Assembly (NCBI RefSeq): GCF_003024155.1
Contig: NZ_CP028136.1
Location: 1,612,001-1,676,000 of the forward strand
DNA length: 64,000 nucleotides
Direction: 5' to 3'
Source: Christiangramia fulva
GTDB lineage: Bacteria > Bacteroidota > Bacteroidia > Flavobacteriales > Flavobacteriaceae
Shown: piece after piece, positions 36,684-45,828 of the stretch
Layout: every line of letters begins with the position of its first letter
How positions within the stretch are numbered: position 1 is the stretch's first letter
Notes under the pieces: generated by a model
Told to the model about the DNA's origin: nothing
The model's input: the letters and a program-made list of their open reading frames with translations, nothing else
Databases searched by the model: none
Made by a program: the position numbers and the translations under genes

Positions 36684-37568
36684 ATGATAACAAGAAGGAA
36701 TTTTTTAAAACGCTCTGCCATGGCAGTAGCAGCCACATCGGTTTTACCCAGCCTGCTTTACAGTTGTGATAAAAATTATCCACTGGGCCTCCAGTTGTAT
36801 TCATTAAGAGAAACCATTGGTGATGATGTGGCAGGAACCCTTTCAAAAGTTGCAAAAGTGGGTTTCAAAGAGGTAGAAACTTATGGCTATTCTATAGAAA
36901 ACCAATTTTGGGGTGTAAGCGCCAATGAATTTAAGAATATGCTTGACAGGAATGGCCTCAATTCACCAAGCGGTCATTATGGACTTGATCCTTATTTAAA
37001 ACAAGCCGGTACCCGCGATGATTTTGCTTATACTATTGAGGTAGCCAAAAAACTGGGTCAGGAATATGTGATCATTCCGCATATTTCAGAAAGCCTCAGG
37101 ACCAGTATTGATGATTATAAAAGACTGGCAGGAAAAATGAACCAGGCCGGGGAAATGTGCAAAAATGCCGGTTTAAAACTGGCCTATCATAACCATGCTT
37201 TTGAATTCGAAGATTACAACGGTCAAACGGGTTTTGATGTTTTCTTGAAAAACACCGATAAAGACCTGGTGTATTTTGAAATGGATATTTACTGGGTAGT
37301 TCGCGGCGGAAAAGATCCTGTTGCCATGATACAACAACACCCGGGAAGATTCCCGTTATGGCATGTGAAAGATATGAGCAAAACCAATCATGAACTAAAT
37401 ACCGAGATTGGAAATGGAACCATAGACTTTGAAAAGATCTTTGAAATTGCGAAAGAGGCAGGCGCCAAACATTTCATCCTGGAACAGGAAAATTTCGAGA
37501 TGGATCCTTATAAAAGCCTTGCTAAGAGCTATAATTATATAAAAGAAGAACTTCTGGAAAACATATAA
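36684..37568 (+). CDS. Tat-exported sugar isomerase/epimerase-type TIM-barrel protein
   Basis: A 294-aa xylose-isomerase-like TIM barrel (AP endonuclease 2 superfamily). The N-terminus TRRNFLKRSAMAVAATSV is a twin-arginine signal ending before a Cys (YSC, Cys28), so it may be an exported lipoprotein. Metal-binding acids and histidines are visible in LAYHNHAFEFE (about 165-175), YFEMDIYW (about 193-200), WHVKDMS (about 221-227) and LEQENFE. It lies 32 bp after the FG-GAP gene, so both are probably co-transcribed. In glycan loci such proteins act on keto-sugars, including 3-keto sugars; that role is inferred from context. Confidence 0.82.
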   Translation: MITRRNFLKRSAMAVAATSVLPSLLYSCDKNYPLGLQLYSLRETIGDDVAGTLSKVAKVGFKEVETYGYSIENQFWGVSANEFKNMLDRNGLNSPSGHYGLDPYLKQAGTRDDFAYTIEVAKKLGQEYVIIPHISESLRTSIDDYKRLAGKMNQAGEMCKNAGLKLAYHNHAFEFEDYNGQTGFDVFLKNTDKDLVYFEMDIYWVVRGGKDPVAMIQQHPGRFPLWHVKDMSKTNHELNTEIGNGTIDFEKIFEIAKEAGAKHFILEQENFEMDPYKSLAKSYNYIKEELLENI

Positions 37569-37614
37569 ACTCCCCGAAGTATATTACCTGTTTTAATATC
37601 AAACCTGTCATTTT

Positions 37615-39138
37615 ATGCGTCATTTCATTAGCTTTTTAATTTTCATTGCAGCCGGGTTGGGCTTTTCCCAAAGTTCCGTGGGGATTTTTAATAATAACCG
37701 CGATATAGGCGAACCAAAAAATAAAGGGATCGCCAGTTACAATGAGGGCTCTCAAACGTACGATCTCAGCGGCAGCGGATATAATGTCTGGTTTGACAGG
37801 GATGAATTTAATTACCTTTTTAATGAAATTGAAGGAGATTTCATCATCACAGCAAATTTGAAGTTCACAGGAGAAGGAGAAAACCCACATCGTAAAGTTG
37901 GTTTGATGATCAGGCAGTCTTCAGCAAAAGATGCGGCACATGTGACTGCTGCCCTTCACGGCAATGGGTTAACCTCTCTGCAATGGAGGGAAAAAAAGGC
38001 AGATTCCATGAAGAATCCGCAGACTGAGATCACTGCTCCTAAAACCAATTATGAAATTCTTCAATTAGAGCGAAAAGGAGATCTTGTGATCATGCGAGCG
38101 GCGCATCCCGGAGAAGAACTACAAAAAATAGGAAGTCATAAAATTGACTGGAACGGGAAGGTACTTGCGGGACTTTTTATTACATCTCATGACGAGAATG
38201 CAACTGCAAAAGCTGAAGCCTGGAATGTGCGCATAGACAAACCTGTACCCGAAACTTATGATCCTAATGAACAGGGTTGGATAGGCTGCAGACTGGAGAT
38301 TATGGATATCGATACTCAAAAGAGAAAAGTGATCTACAAAAAGAATGGCCGTTTTGAAGCTCCTAACTGGATGCCCGAAGGAAAGAAACTGCTTTTTAAT
38401 ATGGATGGCTCCCTTTATAACATCCCTGTACAGGGTGGCGAAATTACCAAATTCGATACCGGTTTTGCTGATAATCTCAACAATGATCATGGAATTTCTT
38501 TAGATGGAAAGATGCTCGCTTTTAGCCATCATCGGGAAAATAAGCCGGGCTGGGGATCTACAGTTTACGTGATGCCTATGGCCGGTGGAACGCCCAAACT
38601 TATTACTGAAGAAACCCCTTCTTACTGGCATGGATGGGCGCCGGGTAATGATACGGTCGCTTATGTAGCCACCCGTGAAGACAACCCAACATTCGATATC
38701 TATAAGAAATCGGTGAATGGCGGAAAAGAAATAGCTTTAACCAATACACAGGAGGGAGAACATGTAGACGGTTCGGAATATTCGCCTGACGGAAAATATA
38801 TTTATTATAATGGCAGTTCTTCCGGCACCATGCAGCTCTGGCGCATGAAACCCGATGGCTCTCAAAAGGAACAATTGACATTCGATGCCAATAATGACTG
38901 GTTTCCACATATTTCACCTGATGGAAAATGGATTGTATATATCTCTTTTCCTCCTGAAATTCCAGTAAATGACCATCCATCGTATAAAAGAGTCACTTTG
39001 AAACTGATGCCGGCGGAAGGCGGAGTCCCAAAAGTCATTGCCTATTTATATGGCGGCCAGGGGACAATTAATGTCCCTTCCTGGTCACCAGATAGCAAAC
39101 ATTTTGCTTTTGTAAGCAATTCAGGAGAAAGAGAATAG
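37615..39138 (+). CDS. Exported TolB/PD40-type beta-propeller protein
   Basis: A 507-aa exported protein (signal about 1-20, cleaved near GFSQS). Residues about 30-215 form a jelly-roll domain like DUF1349/beta-sandwich proteins (GDFIITANLKFTGEGENPHRKVGLMIRQS), and residues about 235-505 are PD40/WD40-like TolB repeats, with recurring SPDGKYIYY, SPDGKWIVYI and SPDSKHFAFVS. The domain pair suggests a periplasmic binding or scaffold protein for carbohydrate or cell-wall fragments. It is 46 bp downstream of the isomerase-like gene. Activity, if any, is unknown. Confidence 0.78.
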   Translation: MRHFISFLIFIAAGLGFSQSSVGIFNNNRDIGEPKNKGIASYNEGSQTYDLSGSGYNVWFDRDEFNYLFNEIEGDFIITANLKFTGEGENPHRKVGLMIRQSSAKDAAHVTAALHGNGLTSLQWREKKADSMKNPQTEITAPKTNYEILQLERKGDLVIMRAAHPGEELQKIGSHKIDWNGKVLAGLFITSHDENATAKAEAWNVRIDKPVPETYDPNEQGWIGCRLEIMDIDTQKRKVIYKKNGRFEAPNWMPEGKKLLFNMDGSLYNIPVQGGEITKFDTGFADNLNNDHGISLDGKMLAFSHHRENKPGWGSTVYVMPMAGGTPKLITEETPSYWHGWAPGNDTVAYVATREDNPTFDIYKKSVNGGKEIALTNTQEGEHVDGSEYSPDGKYIYYNGSSSGTMQLWRMKPDGSQKEQLTFDANNDWFPHISPDGKWIVYISFPPEIPVNDHPSYKRVTLKLMPAEGGVPKVIAYLYGGQGTINVPSWSPDSKHFAFVSNSGERE

Positions 39139-39242
39139 ATAAATTTTTATGTTTTAAACCTGCTTTTTTTGAGGGAAATAGAAATAGTGCAGAATATTTC
39201 TGATATTGAAATTTCTAAGAAAAATTTCAAAGTAGAAAGATT

Positions 39243-39644
39243 TTAATCAATTCCTACCGAATCATAAACCTGTACCTTTTTCCATAAATGTTCAGATTCC
39301 TTAATAAAAAGTAAATGTGCGTCTTCATGCTGATAAAGGTCCTGAACCTCTCTGGAAGGAAAACTTAAAATTAACGAATAAGTAAATGAATTGTCAACCA
39401 CTTCCCGGGGAGTGTTTGCAGGGACTCCAATGAATTTTGTCTGCGCATATTTGCTGTTTTTCATAAACTTTTTCAGGGAAGTTTCGAAGGCTTTGCGGTC
39501 TTCCGTTTTCTCAGGATTCTTTAACCAGAAATAAACCACATGGGTGAAATTCTTATCCATTTTTACTTTTTTATTGGTTTGGCTTAGCATTAAGGAAGTA
39601 GAAGACAGAAAGATTATTAACAGCAGCTTCAGGGACCTTTTCAT
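39243..39644 (-). CDS. Exported Dabb-domain (stress-response alpha/beta barrel) protein
   Basis: A 133-aa protein with an N-terminal signal peptide (about 1-22, hydrophobic LLLIIFLSSTSLML) and a Dabb ferredoxin-like barrel (about 33-130). FTHVVYFWLKNPEKTEDRKAFETSL is the family's first strand-helix and NSFTYSLILSFPSREVQDLYQ the second half. Dabb proteins include polyketide cyclases and dimeric stress proteins, but an exported form in a glycan locus has no assigned role. It is convergent with the TolB-like gene, with about 100 bp between them. Confidence 0.75.
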   Translation of the reverse strand: MKRSLKLLLIIFLSSTSLMLSQTNKKVKMDKNFTHVVYFWLKNPEKTEDRKAFETSLKKFMKNSKYAQTKFIGVPANTPREVVDNSFTYSLILSFPSREVQDLYQHEDAHLLFIKESEHLWKKVQVYDSVGID

Positions 39645-39804
39645 ACTTTGATTTTAGATAAGTCCAAGTTACAATAAAATTTCATTTTAGCTAAAAGCAG
39701 GCATCCTTCTGCTTAATTGACTTTTCATGAAACATAATGAAAAGGATACAAGCTTCATTAACCAATTATTTTCTTTATCTTGAATTAATTATAAAAACTT
39801 TTTC

Positions 39805-40755
39805 ATGAAGATAAATACTTTTAAAATATTATTAGCTTGTGTGCTTTTGATATATCTCCCGCTAAAGGCGCAGAATAGCTCTAAAAACATTGCAGAGCGC
39901 CTGGGATATCCGGCTGATGCCAAATTGCTTATTATTCATGCTGATGATGCCGGAATAAGTCATTCTCAAAATGTGGCTACAATAAATGCTATGGAAAATG
40001 GGGTCGTAAATTCGGCTAGTATTATGGTGCCATGCCCGTGGTATCCTGAAATTGCAGATTATGCCAGTAAGCATTCTAAAAATGCCGATTTTGGACTTCA
40101 TTTAACGGTTACCAGTGAATGGAAAAATTATAAATGGGGGCCGACAGATTCTAAAGATCAGGTTCCAAGTATTGTAAATGAAAATGGATATTTTTATCCT
40201 TCAGAAGATAGCATCCGGTTAAAAGCGCAGGCAAAAGATGTAGAAAAGGAGATAACCGCTCAAATTGAAAAAGCTAAGGATTATGGCATAGATTTCACTC
40301 ATTTTGATGCCCATATGGGAGCCATAAGAACCACTCCCGAGCTCATGGAAGTATATATTAAAAAAGGAAGGGAGTACAGAGTTCCGGTTTTGCTGAGCCA
40401 CGAAATGTCTTCGCTTGAAGGCGTTCGGGAAAGAATGGAGCTTACGCCTCAGGATATCATAGTAGATCATTATTTCCAGGCAGATCCTGAGATCTTTGCA
40501 AAAGGAATGGACCAGTATTACGAAGGAATTTTGAAGAATTTAAAACCCGGACTTTCAACGATCATCATTCATTTAGCTTATGATAATGAGGAAATGAAGG
40601 CGGTCACTATTGAACATCCAGATTGGGGAAACGTCTGGCGACAGGATGATTACAATTTTTTCACCAGTGAAAAAGCAAAAAAACTAATAAAAGATAACGG
40701 GATTATTCTTGTTACCTGGAGAGAACTTCGGGACAAGATAGTTAGGGCTGAATAA
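39805..40755 (+). CDS. Exported ChbG/YdjC-type carbohydrate deacetylase
   Basis: A 316-aa ChbG/HpnK family protein with an N-terminal signal peptide (about 1-22, ending at LKAQ). The metal-binding motif LLIIHADDAGISHS (about 41-54, Asp-Asp), DFGLHLTVTSEW (about 94-105) and THFDAHMG (about 165-172) follow the family pattern. ChbG removes acetyl groups from chitooligosaccharides and HpnK acts on other amides. An exported version fits deacetylation of periplasmic amino-sugar oligomers. The gene stands between the divergently oriented Dabb gene and the GH3 fusion, with about 50 bp to the latter. Confidence 0.85.
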   Translation: MKINTFKILLACVLLIYLPLKAQNSSKNIAERLGYPADAKLLIIHADDAGISHSQNVATINAMENGVVNSASIMVPCPWYPEIADYASKHSKNADFGLHLTVTSEWKNYKWGPTDSKDQVPSIVNENGYFYPSEDSIRLKAQAKDVEKEITAQIEKAKDYGIDFTHFDAHMGAIRTTPELMEVYIKKGREYRVPVLLSHEMSSLEGVRERMELTPQDIIVDHYFQADPEIFAKGMDQYYEGILKNLKPGLSTIIIHLAYDNEEMKAVTIEHPDWGNVWRQDDYNFFTSEKAKKLIKDNGIILVTWRELRDKIVRAE

Positions 40756-40807
40756 GTCACTTTCTGTACATTTAAATCGAATAAATAAATTACGCTATAC
40801 CAGTTTT

Positions 40808-43759
40808 ATGAAATTTAAAAATTCCCTGTTTTTTTTCCTCGTATTCGCATTTTTTCAGAATGTGATCGCACAGGAAAATCAGCAAAAAATTACCCCTGCA
40901 TTTCTTCAATATGAAAATAGTAAATGGGTAGATTCTGTGATGAAAAGCATGAGCCCCCGCGATCGTATTGCACAGCTTTTTATGGTCCCGGCATACTCTA
41001 ATAAAGATGAAGAACATATCCAGGAACTTTTAAATCTTATTGAAAACCAAAAAATTGGGGGCGTTGTTTTCATGCAGGGCAATCCGAAAGAACAGGTGAA
41101 AATTATGAACCGCCTGCAGGCTGCTTCTGAAGTTCCCTTAATAGGAGCGATTGATGCCGAATGGGGCCTGGGAATGCGCCTCGAGAATACGATAAATTTT
41201 CCGTATCAAATGGCTTTGGGAGCCATTCAGGGTGAAGATCTTATTTACGATATGGGAAAGGAAATTGCAAAAGAGATCAAACGCACTGGCCTTCATATCA
41301 ATTTTGCTCCGGTGGTGGATGTGAATAACAATCCCGAAAATCCGGTGATCAATTACCGGTCTTTTGGAGAGGATAAACAAAATGTGGTTAAAAAAGCCCT
41401 GGCTTACATGAACGGAATGCAGGATGAGCACCTGCTAACAACCGCGAAGCATTTTCCGGGACACGGAGATACGGATACAGATTCACATTTGGCACTTCCG
41501 AAGATAAATCATACGGTCAAAAGGCTGGACAGCCTGGAAATTTTTCCTTTTAGAAAACTTATAAATGCAGGTGTTGGCGGTATCATGGTCGCACATCTTG
41601 ATATTCCGGCTCTGGACAGCACAGAGACCCCTTCAACGCTTTCAAAACCTATTATCACCGGTTTATTGAAAGAAAAATTAGGTTTTCAGGGCCTTATTGT
41701 GACCGATGCCATGAATATGAAGGGAGTGACTGAAGGTCATGAACCAGGCGTGGTCGATAAACAGGCGGTTCTTGCGGGAAATGATCTTATTGAATTTACT
41801 GAAGATGTCCCCAAGGCCATTGCTGAAATTCAAAAAGCTATAAAACAGGGACTTATTACCCAGGAAGAAATTGATGAAAAATCCCGGAAGATCCTTGCAG
41901 TTAAACAATGGGTTGGACTGGATGATTATCATAGAATTTCACCAAAACATATCGAACAAGAGCTTAATACTCCTGAAGCTAAACTTTTAAAAAGAAAACT
42001 GGCAGAAGCTTCACTCACAGTTCTCAAAAACACAGGGGACCTTATGCCTTTGATGAGACTGGACACATTAAAGATCGCTTCGGTTTCTATAGGTTCGGGG
42101 GAAAAAACCGAATTTCAGAACAGCCTGGATCTCTATACAAAAATCAAAGATTTTCAGTTATCCCGTGAAGCTGGCACTGCAGAAATCGATAGTCTGCGGA
42201 AAGCCTTAAAAGATTATAATCTGGTAATAGTCGGTCTGCATGATTTCAGTATAAGGCCCAATAATGTTCTGAAGCTTTCCGATGAAGTAAAAAGCTTTAT
42301 TTCTGAAATTGCCCGGAATCGTCAATCTGTTTTTAGCGTTTTCAAAAATCCTTACGTCCTGAATAAAATAGATAATATTGAAGATGCCGGTATTCTTATT
42401 GAAACTTACCAGGATTCCCCGCTAACCGAAGAACTGGCAGCGCAGCTAATTTTTGGGGGGATCGGTGCAAATGGAAAACTACCGGTAAGTATAGGCACTA
42501 AATTTAAAGCGGGTTACGGTCTGGAGGTTGAAGGTGGTATCAGGTTTGAATATACCCTTCCGGAGGAAGCTGGGATGGACTCCGATATTTTAAATACCCG
42601 TATCGATTCTCTGATGCAGGTAGCTATGGATGCCAAAGCTATTCCCGGCGGACAGGTACTCGTGGCCAGGAAGGGAAAAGTGGTATTTTATAAAGCTTAT
42701 GGGCTTCATACTTATGACGATACCATTGAGGTGCATAAAAACGATCTTTATGATCTTGCATCCATAACTAAAATTTCATCTACACTTCCCTTGCTTATGC
42801 AGCTGTATGATGAGGGAAAATTTGATCTTTCTGCAGGAATTGATGATTATCTCCCGTATTTTAAGAATTCGAATAAAGAGGGAATCCCTTTTCGGCAAAT
42901 TCTTGCTCATCAGGGGCGTTTGAAACCCTGGATCCCGTACTGGAAAAATACACTGCGCAAAAACGGAAGTTATAAATGGTTTACTTTTAAAAAGGATTCT
43001 TCGGCACGTTTTCCTATTAAGATCAGTGATGATCTTTGGCTTCACAGGCATTATAAAAAGAAAATCTATAAAGCGATAAAAAACTCTCCATTAGAGAAAG
43101 AGGCGAAATACAAATATTCCGGACTTGCTTTCTATCTGACACCCGAGATTGTGGAAAGACTTACCGGTACTGATTTTAGAAAAGCTTTAAACAATCGAAT
43201 TTTTGACAGATTAGGGGCGACGACCTTAACCTATAAGCCTCTGGAACAGTTTCCTTTAAGAAGGATTGTGCCTACTGAGCATGACTACTTTTTCAGGCAT
43301 GAACCAATTCACGGCGTGGTACATGATGAAGGAGCCATTATGATGGGAGGAGTATCGGGCAATGCAGGATTATTTGCTGATGCGAATGATCTGGCCAAAC
43401 TGATGCAGATGTATTTGAATATGGGAAAATATGGAGGGCACCGGTATATAAAAGAATCTACCTTAAAAGAGTTTTCTAAAACCCAGTTTCCCGAAAACGA
43501 CAATCACCGCGCCCTTGGCTTTGACAAACCTTATTTGGAGTACAGGGGTGAAGATAGCAATACAGCCAAAGATGCCAGCAAAGACAGTTTTGGTCATACC
43601 GGCTTTACCGGAACTATGGCCTGGGTAGACCCTGAGGAAGATCTTGTTTATATTTTTCTTTCCAACCGGGTGATTCCTACAAGAGAGAATACGCGTCTTT
43701 ATGAGCTCAATATCCGGACTAAAATCCAGCAGGTTCTATATGATGCGATAAAGGAATAA
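40808..43759 (+). CDS. Secreted NagZ-like GH3 fused to a serine beta-lactamase/PBP-like domain
   Basis: A 983-aa two-enzyme protein with a cleavable signal (about 1-21, VIAQ). Residues about 40-395 are a GH3 domain of the NagZ kind: KHFPGHGD (214-221) with the Asp225-Ser226-His227 dyad that replaces the usual acid/base glutamate, and the nucleophile Asp300 in VTDAMNMKG. A GH3 C-terminal domain follows (to about 580). Residues about 590-980 are a class C beta-lactamase/penicillin-binding-like serine hydrolase, with SITK at 652-655, KYSGLAFY near 776-783 and HTGFTGT near 940. It should cleave GlcNAc-containing glycosides and possibly a linked ester or amide. Such fusions are seen in other Bacteroidota. 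Confidence 0.9.
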   Translation: MKFKNSLFFFLVFAFFQNVIAQENQQKITPAFLQYENSKWVDSVMKSMSPRDRIAQLFMVPAYSNKDEEHIQELLNLIENQKIGGVVFMQGNPKEQVKIMNRLQAASEVPLIGAIDAEWGLGMRLENTINFPYQMALGAIQGEDLIYDMGKEIAKEIKRTGLHINFAPVVDVNNNPENPVINYRSFGEDKQNVVKKALAYMNGMQDEHLLTTAKHFPGHGDTDTDSHLALPKINHTVKRLDSLEIFPFRKLINAGVGGIMVAHLDIPALDSTETPSTLSKPIITGLLKEKLGFQGLIVTDAMNMKGVTEGHEPGVVDKQAVLAGNDLIEFTEDVPKAIAEIQKAIKQGLITQEEIDEKSRKILAVKQWVGLDDYHRISPKHIEQELNTPEAKLLKRKLAEASLTVLKNTGDLMPLMRLDTLKIASVSIGSGEKTEFQNSLDLYTKIKDFQLSREAGTAEIDSLRKALKDYNLVIVGLHDFSIRPNNVLKLSDEVKSFISEIARNRQSVFSVFKNPYVLNKIDNIEDAGILIETYQDSPLTEELAAQLIFGGIGANGKLPVSIGTKFKAGYGLEVEGGIRFEYTLPEEAGMDSDILNTRIDSLMQVAMDAKAIPGGQVLVARKGKVVFYKAYGLHTYDDTIEVHKNDLYDLASITKISSTLPLLMQLYDEGKFDLSAGIDDYLPYFKNSNKEGIPFRQILAHQGRLKPWIPYWKNTLRKNGSYKWFTFKKDSSARFPIKISDDLWLHRHYKKKIYKAIKNSPLEKEAKYKYSGLAFYLTPEIVERLTGTDFRKALNNRIFDRLGATTLTYKPLEQFPLRRIVPTEHDYFFRHEPIHGVVHDEGAIMMGGVSGNAGLFADANDLAKLMQMYLNMGKYGGHRYIKESTLKEFSKTQFPENDNHRALGFDKPYLEYRGEDSNTAKDASKDSFGHTGFTGTMAWVDPEEDLVYIFLSNRVIPTRENTRLYELNIRTKIQQVLYDAIKE

Positions 43760-43858
43760 AGAAGTGTTCACCTCATAATTTTGGGGGATGGTAAGAGCGG
43801 TAATGCCTATTTTTTCTCAATACCGTGAAATTCATTAACTTAAAGAAATTCTTTAGTT

Positions 43859-44335
43859 ATGGATTCGAAATTTTGGAGATCGGCGATTGTCGCCGGCCTG
43901 ATCGCCGGTTTTTTAATGCTTGCACTGGAATATATACTGGTTCCCATCTTTCTTGAGAAACCGGTGTGGGTACCACTTAGAATGATGGCTTCCATCGTAT
44001 TGGGGAAATCTGTGGTGCCTCCGCCTGCCACTTTTGATTTTAACATTATCCTCAGTGGAATTATTATTCATATTATACTTTCTTTAATTTACAGTTTATT
44101 TATAGCATATATTACGCGGAAGCTATCTCTTGTCTCCGCCATGTTAGTGGGAGGATTCCTGGGTCTGGCACTGTATTTTATCAATTTTTATGGTTTCTCG
44201 AATATTTTTATTTGGTTTGAAAAAGCTCGAAACTGGGTACAGATCCTCATTCACATAGTTTTTGGAATGGCCGCAGCTATGTCTTTTATTTCTTTAAATA
44301 CAAAAAGAGTTAGGGATAATTTGAACCGGGTGTGA
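43859..44335 (+). CDS. Small polytopic membrane protein of unknown function
   Basis: A 158-aa protein with four hydrophobic segments (about 7-30, 58-82, 88-113, 125-148), the conserved-looking motif PLRMMASIVLGKSVVPP between the first and second. It looks like DUF1440/YagU-type membrane proteins, but I do not recognise it with certainty. It starts 99 bp after the GH3 fusion and is alone. A mismatched hairpin, GGAGATGG (44378-44385) with CCACCTCC (44392-44399), follows its stop and could end transcription. Confidence 0.75.
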   Translation: MDSKFWRSAIVAGLIAGFLMLALEYILVPIFLEKPVWVPLRMMASIVLGKSVVPPPATFDFNIILSGIIIHIILSLIYSLFIAYITRKLSLVSAMLVGGFLGLALYFINFYGFSNIFIWFEKARNWVQILIHIVFGMAAAMSFISLNTKRVRDNLNRV

Positions 44336-44630
44336 ATTGCGCGATACTGGCAGAAAAACAAGCTATTTTTTAAAAAAGGAGATGGGTAGGGCCACCTCCC
44401 GTTCTTCTAAAAAGTTGGGCTTTGGGTTAAACCAAAAATTACCTCTTCAATGTAAATTTAATTTAAAATAGTTAGCTATTTAATAGGGGATTCCCCTTAA
44501 TTATCTTCTTGTTTTTCAATGATATATAATGAAAAACGGTAAGATTAATATTAATTGTTATAATAAGGAAAGAGTTTAAGACCTAAATTTGATGTTCCAT
44601 TATTGTAAGTTAACATAGGCATCTATAAGG

Positions 44631-44813
44631 ATGATGTGTGGCTGTTTGAATTCTGATGTTATGGTTAATTTTCTCTTTTTTTCTTCTGTGATTCTCGCAA
44701 TCTTTGCTCTTTTCACTTCTGTTTACCTGGTAAGTGTTCATTTGAAGCTGGATAAACGAGTAAAATCCTCTTTAAGACCTATTCTTAAGAACATTTGGTC
44801 TTATTTCTTCTAA
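44631..44813 (+). CDS. Possible small membrane protein (60 aa)
   Basis: A 60-residue ORF with one strong hydrophobic segment (about residues 11-34) followed by a basic tail. AAGG stands just upstream of the ATG, which is weak support. No family is recognised and the ORF may be accidental. It is kept because it has a membrane-protein profile and no competing gene. Confidence 0.25.
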   Translation: MMCGCLNSDVMVNFLFFSSVILAIFALFTSVYLVSVHLKLDKRVKSSLRPILKNIWSYFF

Positions 44814-44906
44814 ATTTTTTCATTTTTTCGGTAGAGTAGCATTCGATACAAGAATTTCCTCCAAACTATTTTTTAATTAAAACGGTCCACTGATGTTGCG
44901 CAAAAA

Positions 44907-44937
44907 AAAGGAGAAAAACGGGAAGTTTTTCTCCTTT
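44907..44937. terminator. Perfect 13-bp terminator-like hairpin
   Basis: AAAGGAGAAAAAC (44907-44919) and GTTTTTCTCCTTT (44925-44937) pair perfectly around the 5-nt loop GGGAA. A long A run precedes it (44902-44909), giving a U-tail on the minus strand, and only a short T run follows on the plus strand. It fits a minus-strand terminator best, probably for the 45127-45828 gene. Confidence 0.6.
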
Positions 44938-44983
44938 ACCTGCCAGTTTGGCCATCTGGCAAGTACTTAAGTTAAAAATCAAG

Positions 44984-45015
44984 ATTCCTTACAGCGCCCT
45001 ACACCGGTAAGGAAT
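44984..45015. repeat. Inverted repeat with 14-nt GC-rich loop
   Basis: ATTCCTTAC (44984-44992) and GTAAGGAAT (45007-45015) are perfect complements with a loop of AGCGCCCTACACCG. It is the third hairpin after 44907-44937 and 44941-44961. Function unknown: part of an RNA leader/trailer or an untranslated RNA. Confidence 0.5.
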
Positions 45016-45126
45016 ATTTTAAAAGTATTGTTTATTTTAACAAGTGTTTAGCTCTATTGAAATAAATGTTGCTGATTTTCTTCAAAAAATCTAAGATTGA
45101 TATTCCGTATTTTATTTCAAATAATT

Positions 45127-45828
45127 TTATTTCCAGGCTTTTCTTTGGGAAGTTGCTGCTATAGTGGAATACTGGTGTTTAAAATAGCTGGCCAGTGCCA
45201 GAATATAAAAGAGGCGGTCAAAAATATAAAAATATGAAAAGTCAAGATGGTAAGCCACAAAAGCGGCCAGGTCGGCAATGATAAAACCAAGGCCGGGGAA
45301 AAAGCCGAATACGGCATAAGGCTGTTCCGTACTTTCCAGGTATAGAACAGCAAGCAGGAACATGATACTGGCAGCTGTACCCTGAAAATAAAATAGGCTT
45401 ATGATCAAAGTATTATCGGTTTCCTGTGCAAATGTCCCTCCCAGGGTTGAAAGCAAGAAATATAAAAATCCCATTACCAGGATTAGGTAAACCCAGGAAA
45501 TGGCAGGTATGGTTTCTCGTGCAATATATTTTCTAATTTGGAACGCGATTAGGAGATAGCTTGTTCCGCGGGCGATATAATGGGCGATTTTAAAAAAACC
45601 GTTTTCATAATTTATCAAAAGCAGATCACTGGTAAGCATTAAGGCTAGAACTAGGATAGTGATAATCTTCTTGTTTTTTACAGTCACTAAATAAGCGATT
45701 AAAACAATGGCTGAAACCGCGGCTCTTAAAATCCTGAAACTTAAAACTGAAAATTCGTAGAGGCTTATACAGTTTAACGTGAAAAGCACGATAATAAAAA
45801 CGAGCGTTAATTTGTCTGGTAATTTCAT
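45127..45828 (-). CDS. Polytopic membrane protein (YhhN-like?)
   Basis: A 233-aa protein with about 7-8 hydrophobic segments across nearly its whole length. The profile resembles YhhN/TMEM86-type lysoplasmalogenase-like membrane proteins, which are of similar length, but no diagnostic motif is clear, so the call is tentative. It is isolated: the 3' side carries the hairpin cluster at 44907-45015 and the 5' side a 380-bp AT-rich gap. The start at 45828 gives a first helix directly after MKLPDK. Confidence 0.7.
   Translation of the reverse strand: MKLPDKLTLVFIIVLFTLNCISLYEFSVLSFRILRAAVSAIVLIAYLVTVKNKKIITILVLALMLTSDLLLINYENGFFKIAHYIARGTSYLLIAFQIRKYIARETIPAISWVYLILVMGFLYFLLSTLGGTFAQETDNTLIISLFYFQGTAASIMFLLAVLYLESTEQPYAVFGFFPGLGFIIADLAAFVAYHLDFSYFYIFDRLFYILALASYFKHQYSTIAATSQRKAWK

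Larger units (their letters stand above)
44336..45126. other. Gene-poor region with consecutive hairpins
   Basis: This 791-bp stretch has only one weak ORF (44631-44813). It holds a mismatched hairpin at 44378-44399, a strong perfect hairpin at 44907-44937, a second at 44941-44961 (TGCCAG/CTGGCA) and a third at 44984-45015 (ATTCCTTAC/GTAAGGAAT). The rest is AT-rich and shows nothing else I can name. Confidence 0.6.

Noticed and set aside
39206..39230. TTGAAATTT/AAATTTCAA hairpin as a terminator between TolB-like and Dabb genes
   Set aside because: The stem is purely AT-rich apart from one base pair on each side and lacks a clear T-run on either strand, so it is not a reliable terminator.
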